Of a stretch of DNA of 64,000 nt, positions 56,096-64,000 are shown piece after piece. Below the pieces are notes generated by a model that saw only the letters and a list, made by a program, of their open reading frames with translations, did no database searches and was not told the DNA's origin. Source of the DNA: Callipepla californica brunnescens (taxonomy: Eukaryota > Chordata > Aves > Galliformes > Odontophoridae); assembly GCA_023055505.1 (NCBI GenBank), contig JALIRH010000095.1:62001-126000 (forward strand), read 5' to 3'. Numbering within the stretch: the stretch's first letter is position 1; each line of letters starts with the position of its first letter. Both the position numbers and the translations under genes were made by a program.

Positions 56096-59000
56096 AACCA
56101 AACCCCAGGCCTACCCCTTCTCTCACCCTGACACTCGAACCAAACCTCCGCCTAAACCTAACCCTAATATCTAAGCCTAAGCCTAACCCTTCCAATTGCC
56201 CTAGCCCTAACACTAACCCTTTTCCTATACCTAACCCTGACCTCAACCCTGATCCTAACCTTTCCCTAACCCTAACACCAACCCGTAACATCATTTGAAT
56301 CCTAATCCTATTCCAAACCTTAACCCTATCCCAAGGCCTAACCCTACTCTGACCTTTACACTCCAACTAACCCAACCTCGATCAATAAATACAAATCGAA
56401 TCCTAAACCTAAACCTAAACCTAAACCTACTGCTAACACCACAAGTCAGCCTACTTTTCTCCCTAAATCTAATCACAAATCTCAAAAAATCTTTGTCCCT
56501 AACCCTAATCATAAATCCAGTCCAAACTCTGAAACTTTCCCAAAACCTATGCCTATTCCTAACACTTACTCTTACCCTAAGTCTATCCCTAACACTAACC
56601 CTTCTCCCAGACACAACCCTAAAGCCAACACTAATCCTAACCTAATCTTTATCCTAATCCTAAACCTAATCCTAACTCTTACCCTAATTCTAACTCTACC
56701 CTAACCCTAACTCTGACCCTCAAACCAAACCCACATTTAAGCACAACCCTAATCCCGACACCTAGCATCAGATTACCACAACCCTAACGGAACCCTAACC
56801 CTAACACTAATGCTAGGACTATCCCAAACCCTAACCCAAGTACTAGACCAAACCATACCCCTATCCCTCACTCTAAAACTAACAACCCTAACTAAACTCT
56901 AACCGTAACCCTATCCCTAATACTAACACTAATCATCTTTTAAACACCAATGTTATTCCTATTCCTAAACCTTACCCAATCTCCAAATGAAATCCAAGGC
57001 CGGTGCCTTCTCACACCCTAACGATCAAACCAAACCTACATCTAAACCTAACCCTAAATCCAATCTTTACCCTAAACCATACACTTGCCCTGGCCTTAAC
57101 ACTAACCCTTTCCCTATACCTAACCCTAACCCTAACCTTAACACTAATTTGAGGCCTATCCCTAGTAGGAACCCAAAACCTAATTGGAATCTGAATCCTG
57201 TTCTTAACCTTAACCCTAACACGACTTAACTCTACTCTGACCCTAAAAGTCAAATTAACCCTACTCCTTACCCTAAACCTCAATCTAAACCTAAACCTAA
57301 CCCTAAACCTAAACTTCACAAGAACACTCAACCTAATCCTAGCACTAACCTAAACTAAAACTAAAACACCTTTTTTGCTAACCCTAATCCTAAATCTAAC
57401 CCTAACCCCGAAACTCCCCCAAACCTGACCCTAAACCTAATCCACTCCAAAATCCTTACCCTAACCCTAACCCCAAACACCCTAATACTAGAACTAAAGC
57501 AATCCTTCACCCTAACCCTAAAACTAACAATTTAACTTTGACCCTAAAACTCAAATTCTCCCTACATACACTTTATGCTACCTAGGTTAGGGTCAGGCTC
57601 AATCTGGGTTTTGTGTTGGGGTCAAAGGGATAGGGTTAGGGTAGAGTTCGAGTTAGGATGAAGGTAATGCTTACAGATATGTTTAGAGAATGGAACAGGG
57701 TTAGGGTTAAGGTTAGGGTAAGGTTGAAGGTTAGGCTCAGGGACAGATTTAGGGTTAGAGTTTGGGTTCCTTTTAGGTTTAGGGATAGGGTTAGGGTACG
57801 GTTAGGTATTGTACAACGCTAAGTGTTAGCTTCTGGGTAAGGGATAGGGTTAGGGTAAGGGTTAGATTCAGGGTTAGGGTTAGCATTAGCATCAGGGTTA
57901 GGGTTATGGTAAGAGTTAGGATAGGGAATGGGATACAGTTAGGGTAAGGGTTAGGAATAGGGTTAGGGTTACATTAAGGTTAGGGTTAGTGTTTGGATCA
58001 GGGGTAGGGTTAGGAATAAAGTTAGAGTAAGGGCTAGGATTAGGGTTAGGGTTAGGGTAGGGATACGGTTAGGGTAGAGTTAAGGTTAGGGTAGGGTTAG
58101 AGTTAGGGTAAGGGTTAGGGTTAGGGTTAGGGTTAGGGTTAGGTTAGGGTTTGGGTTATGGTAAGAGTTAGGATAGGGATTGTGATACGGTTAGGGTAAG
58201 GGTTAGGAATAGGGATAGGGTTTGATTAGGGTAAGGGTTATTGTTTGGATTAGGGGTAGGGTTACGAATAAAGTTAGAGTTAGGGCTAGGAATAGGGTTA
58301 GGGTTCGGGATTGGATTAGTGTTAGGGTAAGGAATAAAGTTAGAGTTAGTGTTAGGATTAGGGTTAGGGTAAAGTAGGGTTAGGGGTAGGGTTAGGGTTA
58401 GGGTTAGCGTTAGGGTTAGGGTTAGGGTTAGGGTTAGGGTTTGGGTTAGGCTAGGGTTAGGGTAAGGGTTAGGGTTAGGGTTAGGGTTAGGGTTAGGGTT
58501 AGGGTAGGGTTAGGGTTAGGGTTAGGGTTAGGGTTAGGGTTAGGGTAGGGTTAGGGTTAGGGTTAGGGTTAAGGTTAAATTTATTGTTAGGGTTAGGGTT
58601 AGGGTTAGGGTTAGGGTTAGGGTTAGGGTTAGGGTTAGGGTAGGGTTAGGGTTAGGGCTAGGGTTAGGGTTAGGTTAGGATTGGGGTTAGGGTTAGGGTT
58701 AGCGTTAGGGTTAGGGTATGCTTAGGGTTGGGGTAAAATTAGGGTTAGGGTTAGTGTTAGGGTTAGGGTTAAATTTATTGTTAGGTTTAGGGTTAAGGTT
58801 AGAGTTAGGGTTAGGGTTGAGGTTAGGGTTAGGGTTAGGGTTAGGGTTAGGGTTAGGGTTAGGGTTAGGGTTAGGGTTAGGTTAGGGTTAGGGTTAGGGT
58901 TAAGGTGAGAGTTAGGGTTAGGGTTAGGGTTAGGGTTAGGTAAGGGTTAGGGTTAGGGTAAGAATTAGGATAGGGATTGTGATACAGTTAAGGTAAGGGT

Positions 59001-61239
59001 TAGGAATTAGAGTTAGGGTTAGGGTTAGGATTAGGGTTAGGGTTAGGTTAGGGTTAGGGTTAGGGTTAAGGTTAGAGTTAGGGTTAGGGTTAGGGTTAGG
59101 GTTAGGTAAGGGTTAGGGTTAGGGTAAGAATTAGGATAGGGATTGTGATACAGTTAAGGTAAGGGCTAGGAATTAGGGTTAGGGTTAGGGTTAGGTTTAG
59201 GTTTAGGTTTAGGGTTAGGGTTAGGGTTAGTGTTAGGGTAGGTTAGGGTTAGGGTATGGTAGGGTTAGGGTTAGGGTAGGGTAAGGGTTAGCATTAGGTT
59301 TAGGGTTAGGGTTAGGGTTAGAGTTAGGTTAGGCCTAGGGTTAGGGTTAGGGTTAGGGTTAGGGTTAATGTAGTTTAGGGCTAGGGTTAGGGTTAGGGTT
59401 AGGATAGGGTTAATGTAGGGTTAGGGTTAGTGCTAGGAATCAATTTGGAGGAAGGAAAAGGTATAGGAATTGGTTCATTGTTAGCGTTAGTCTTCAGGGT
59501 TAGGGTTCGGATTTAGCACTATGTTTCAGGTTCCTTTTAGGTTTAGTGATAAGGATTAGGGGTACGTTTAGGTATTGTACAATGCTAAGTGTTAGCTTCT
59601 GGGTGGGGGTTGGGGTTAGATTAAGGGTGAGGGTTAGGGTTAGGACTAGATTTAGGATTAGGTTTAGGAATAGGTTTTCTTTGATTGTTAGGGTGAGAGA
59701 AAGGTTAGGCCTTGGGTTTGTTTTTGGAATAGTTTTGGGTTTCAGAATAGGAATTGGGTTAGTATTTGGAATCTGATTGCTTTAGTATTAGTGTTAGGGT
59801 GGGGGTTAGAAGTTAGGTGAGCGTTGTGGTAATCTAATGCTTTGTGTTAGGCTTAGGGTTGGGCTTGAGGTTGGTGTTAGGGTCAGCTTTAGTTTGAAGG
59901 TAGATTTAGAGTTTAAATTGTGGTCATGCTTTGGATTAGTTTTAGAGTTAGGGTAAGATTTAGGTTTCCTTTCAGTGTTAGGCTGTGAGAATTGTAGGCT
60001 TTGTGTTTTTGGGTTTGTGTTGGGTTTAGGAATTGGAATAGTGTGTGGGATAATATTAGCGTTAAGGCTGGGGTTAGAGTTAGGTGATGGCTGTGGTAAT
60101 CTAATGCTTTGTGTTAGGTTTAGGGTTGGGCTTCAATCTGGGGTTGGTTTTAAGGTCCCATTTAGATTTCAGGAAGAATTGGAGTTCAATTGAGGTAACG
60201 GTTAGGATTAGATTTAGGGTTCTGATAAGGGTTAGGTTAGGGTTAGGGTTTGGTTCCAAGTTGTTTTTAGGGTTAGGGTTAACGTTAGGTTTCAGGATAG
60301 GGTTAGGAATATAGCTAGGTGTTTGTTAGGTAAGGTTTAGTCCTGGGGTTTCAGTTCGGGTTAGGTGAAGCGTTAGTTTTACAGTTAGAAGACATGTTAG
60401 GGTTAGGGTTAGGTTTTGGTGTAGATTTAGGTTTAGGGTAAGGGTTAGGGATGTAGATGAAGGTTTAGTGGAAGGGGTAGGGTTCTCTTTAGTTTTAGGA
60501 CCAGGGAAGGGTCCTAAAAGGGCCTTGGCTAAGGGTGAGTTTTAGTATTTGATTTAGCGTTGCGTTCAGGTCTAGGTTAGTTTGAGTGTCAGGCTGAGAG
60601 AAGGGGTAGGCCTTGGGTTTGGTTCTGGCTTAGTGTTAGGTTTAGGAATAGGAATAGTTTTGGTGTTTGGATTGGGTTTGGGGTTAGTAGTAGGGATTGG
60701 ATTGGGGTTAGTGTTAGGTGAGATCTGCGGTAATCTGATGCTTTCTTTGAGGCTTGAGGTTTGAGCTGAAACGTGGTGTTGGTTTTAGGGTAGGATTTAG
60801 GGCTAGGGTTTGGTTGAGGGTAGCATTAGGTTTAGGTTTAGGGGAAGGGTTTTGGTTAGGGTAGAGGTTAGAATTCTGGTTTGGGTTAGGAATAGGGTTC
60901 TGGACAAGGTAAGGATTTAGTCCTAGGTTTCCAGTTAGGGTAAGGTGAAGTGCTGGTGTTCTAGTTAGGAGAAGAGTTAGGTTGAGGTTTCGGGTTAGGT
61001 TTTTTTGTCGATTTAGGTTTTAGGTAAGGGGTAGATTTTAGACAACATGAGCTTTCTGGTCAGAGTAGGGTTAGGCCTTAGAATATGGATAAGATTAGGA
61101 TAAATGTAGGGTTAGTTTCGGGTTTAGGTTAGTTTGAGTGTTAGGCTGAGAGAAGGGGAGGGCCTTGGGTTTGGGTTTGGTTTAGGGTTTAGATAAGGTT
61201 TAGGAATAGGAGTAGGTTTGGGGTTTGGATTGGGTTTGG
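55901..61239. repeat. Tandem duplication, unit B (5339 bp)
   Basis: A second direct copy of unit A, almost identical by eye. It begins with the ERV-derived segment 55901-56095, has its orientation switch at 57581-57586, and ends at 'ttgggtttgg' 61239. There the sequence continues into 'ggttagctttagggcgtgg' instead of restarting. Length differences come from small indels, for example about 17 bp near 60467 present here and in copy D but absent from A. Confidence 0.95.
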
Positions 61240-61685
61240 GGTTAGCTTTAGGGCGTGGTTTTGGTTTTGGTTTCGAGTTAGGTGAGGGTTGTGGTAATCT
61301 GATGCTTTGTTCAAGTTTTAGGGTTGGGCTTCAATTTGGGTTTTGGATTAGGATCAGAGTTAGTGATAGCTTGAAGGTAGAGTTAGGATTCGGGTAATAG
61401 CTACAGTGATTCTTATGGAGACGATTTGGGTCAAGGGTAATTATTAGGCTTAGCTTTAGATTTAGAGTTAGCTTTGGGTTTAGGATTACAGTTGTGGTTT
61501 TGGTTGGGAGTAGGGTTAGTGCTAGGTTTGAGGTTAGGGTTAGGGTTAGGTTTAGCATTTCAAGTAAGGCTTAGGGTTCTGGTTAGGTTGAGGTTGAGGG
61601 TTGGGTTGTGAGTTAGGGCAAAGATTGTGGATAGGGTAAAGGTTGGAGCTTGGATTAGGTTTCGGGTTAGCAATAGTCTTAGGTG
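61240..61685 (+). repeat. Degenerate TTAGGG-type tail
   Basis: Unduplicated continuation of the subtelomeric repeat, including another copy of the 'gtggtaatctgatgctttg' core near 61291. It ends at about 61685, where the 594-bp satellite begins. Confidence 0.8.
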
Positions 61686-64000
61686 TCATTTCTCCTCTAG
61701 ACAAATCAGGTGTGATTCCACTGCTTCGAAATGTTCAGCAAGAAACCCTATAATCAGAGCACCGCAAAAGCCCCCTTTACCAAGTAGATCACACCAGCAG
61801 CGAGCTTTCTGTTCGAATGGCGCTGATCTGCGAATTCTGATTCTATGGCATCAATCGCGGCTCCTGCGGCTTTTGCCGCTGAAGAAAGACGAGCGTCATC
61901 AAGGTGCCGTGCAATGAATAGCGGCTTCAAGAATCAGCCGGCAGAGGTCCTAATCAAGCAAATCGCGGTTTCCATGTGAAAGTGACTCCGTTTCAGGAGT
62001 TGGAAGTGAATGGAAGCTGAATCCTAATATTAATGGGAGGGTAAGTTTGGATTCTCATTCTGCTCTGCAACTGTATACAACGTATGTCTGCATCATTCAT
62101 TCATCTGCGAGCACGTTTTCATTCTTTTTCTCTGAGCAGTGTTCTTCTCCTTTTTAGTACCTCTAGATAATACCGACACACTAGTTTTTATGTCGAAGAA
62201 ACGGATCATTCCGATGTTCATTTGGAACGGTATGATATTCAGAGCTAAAGAAGTCAAATAGTAGCGTTGAATACGTCAAGCTGTTTTTTCTACCAAATGC
62301 ATTGTGTGATTCAACCGCTTCGAAATGTTCCCCAAAAACACTGTCATCGGAGCATTGCAAAAGCCTTCTTTAAAAAGCAGAGCAAAACGGCTGCGAGCTT
62401 TCTATTTGAAACGAGAAGAACTGCGTATCAGGCTCGAATCGCATCAATCGCGGCTATTGCTGCTTTTGCCGCTGAAGAAAGACGCCAATAAAACGACAGA
62501 CGTACACTGAATAGCGGCATCAATAATTGCCGGTTGCGGTCAAATTTCATCCAGTCGCGTCTAACACGTGAAAGTGACTCCGTTTCAGGAGTTGTAAGAG
62601 AATGCATGCTGGATCCCAAACTTAGTGGGAGGGAAAGATTTGATTCTCGTGTGTGATTCTACCGCTTCTAAATGTTCCTCATAAAACCTTGTCACCGGAG
62701 CTTCGTAATGGCTCCCTTTAAGAAGCAGAGCAAAGCGGCCGAGAGTTTGATGCTCGAACCGCGCTTAGCCGCGGATTCCCATTCAATCGCATCAATCGCG
62801 GCTCCTGCTGCTCTTGCCGCTGAAGAAAGACGCCAGTGAGACAGCAGCAGTGCACTGAATCGCGGCTTTTCAAAAATCAGCCGGTAGCGGTCCTAATCCA
62901 GCAAATCGCGGTTTACACGTGAAAGTGACGCCGTTTCTGGAGTTGTAAGAGAATGTGTGCTGGATCCCAGTGTCAATAGGTGGGAAAGTTTTGATTCTCA
63001 TTCTGCTCTGCTACTGAATGCAACGTATGTCTGCATCGTTCATTCATCTGCGAGCACGTTTTCCTTCTTTTCTCTGACCAGTGCTGTTATCCTTTTTACT
63101 TCCTCAATCTAACACATTCACATCAATTTTCTTACAATAGCCGCGGATCTTTCTCATTCTCTCTCAAAAAGGTATGTTTTTCAGAACTATGAAAGCAATG
63201 GAGAGACGTTAAGTACGGAAAGATAATTCCTCTCCCAAAGGTGTGTGTGATTCCAGCGCTTCTAAGGGTTCCCCAGAAAACCTTGTCACCGGAGCATCGG
63301 AATAGCTCCATTTAGAAGCAGAGAAAAAGCGGCAGAGAATTTGATGCTCGAACCGCGCTTAGCCGCGGATTCCGATTCAATCGCACCAATCGCGGCTCCT
63401 GCTGCTTTTGCCGCTGAAGAAAGACGCCAGTCAGCCGGCTGCCGTGCACTGAATCGCGGCATCAATAATCAGCCGGTAGCTGTTCTTCTTTAACAAATCG
63501 CGGTTTTCACGTGAAAGTGACTCCTTTTCAGGAGTTGTAAGTGTATGTATGCTGCATCCCAATGTTAGTGGGAGGGAAAGTTTTGATTCTCATTCTGCTC
63601 TGCTACTGAATGCAACGTATGTCTGCATCATTCATTCATCTACGAGCACGTTTTCATTCTTTACTCTGACCAGTGTTGTTATTCTTTTTCGTACTTCTAG
63701 TTAATACATGGAAAAACTTTTTCTTGTCGAACACAGGTATCTTTCGATTCTCTTTTGCAAAAGTATGGTATTCAGAGATAAAGAAGCAAAAGAGAAAAGT
63801 TTATTACGGAAAGCTGTTTCTTCTACTAATTGCATTGTGTGATTGCACCGCTTCTATATGTTCCCCAAAAACACTGTCATCTGAGCATTGCAAATGCTCC
63901 CTTTAACAAACATAGCAAACCGGCAGCGTGCTAATGTTCGAACCGCGGAAAACCGTGAATCATGTTCGAATCGCATCAATCGCGGCTCCTGCTGCTTTTG
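61686..64000 (+). repeat. 594-bp CpG-containing tandem satellite
   Basis: Monomers can be aligned on TGTGATTC(C/A/T)..CCGCTTC at 61711, 62305, 62652, 63246 and 63838, giving spacings 594, 347, 594 and 592; the second is shortened by about 247 bp. Conserved cores in each are 'atcaatcgcggctcctgctgc' and 'ttgccgctgaagaaagacg', plus 'cacgtgaaagtgactccgtttcaggagttg', which holds a small inverted repeat ACTCC/GGAGT. It is unlike all other repeats in the window and runs off the right edge. Small open frames (61627-61917, 62267-62491) are not shared between monomers, so I do not call genes. Confidence 0.9.

Noticed and set aside
61686..64000. tRNA or other pol III gene in the 594-bp satellite (GTTCGAA-like stretches)
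   Set aside because: B-box-like words occur, but there is no A box at the right distance and no cloverleaf or terminator in consistent positions across monomers.

Overview
The window looks like the end region of a bird chromosome, most likely a small GC-rich 'dot' microchromosome of a galliform such as chicken. This is inferred from a CR1 LINE fragment, several avian-type endogenous retroviruses (ERVs), large blocks of degenerate TTAGGG/CCCTAA subtelomeric sequence, and short-period GC-rich minisatellites. Nothing is bacterial: there are no operons or CRISPR arrays, and I saw no RNA genes.

Layout. 1-2799 is degenerate telomere-like subtelomeric sequence. 2800-~5400 is a decayed class I ERV on the minus strand with a tRNA-His-type primer binding site. 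5401-6773 is CCCTAA-oriented degenerate repeat. 6774-10420 is near-unique DNA carrying four exons of a diverged, broken XPO1 (exportin-1) copy on the minus strand. A CR1 fragment follows (10421-10918), interrupted by a class III-like ERV (10919-15343: LTR, tRNA-Lys-type PBS, a small membrane-protein ORF, gag, pro-pol). That ERV is cut off inside RNase H by an 11-bp minisatellite (15344-20875 and 21717-25736). Between the two minisatellite blocks lies a CpG island with what I read as exon 1 of SGF29. 25737-31467 is an 8-bp satellite with two solo LTR insertions. 31468-40489 is a degenerate TTAGGG array. 40490-41950 is another copy of the subtelomeric unit, split by a solo LTR of the same family as the LTR at 10919.

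41951-46371 is GC-rich: a minisatellite, then the terminal coding exon of SGF29 (42534-42791), a second CpG island with a candidate first exon, and a 10-bp minisatellite carrying four copies of a segment resembling a CTCF site. 46372-~50745 is a class II-like ERV on the minus strand (3' LTR, env, integrase, RNase H, RT; 5' end missing). 50551-55900 and 55901-61239 are a direct tandem duplication of about 5.35 kb, made of a piece of that ERV plus subtelomeric repeat. From about 61686 to the end is a 594-bp satellite.

The two most interesting host-gene observations are these. First, the two ends of SGF29 lie in order on the same strand about 21 kb apart, with only satellites, LTRs and telomere-like DNA between them and no middle exons that I can see. 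Second, an XPO1-derived fragment keeps four sets of usable splice sites and a continuous frame except for one nonsense codon. Everything else is repeat or decayed mobile element, and most long open frames are translations of tandem repeats whose period keeps frames open.
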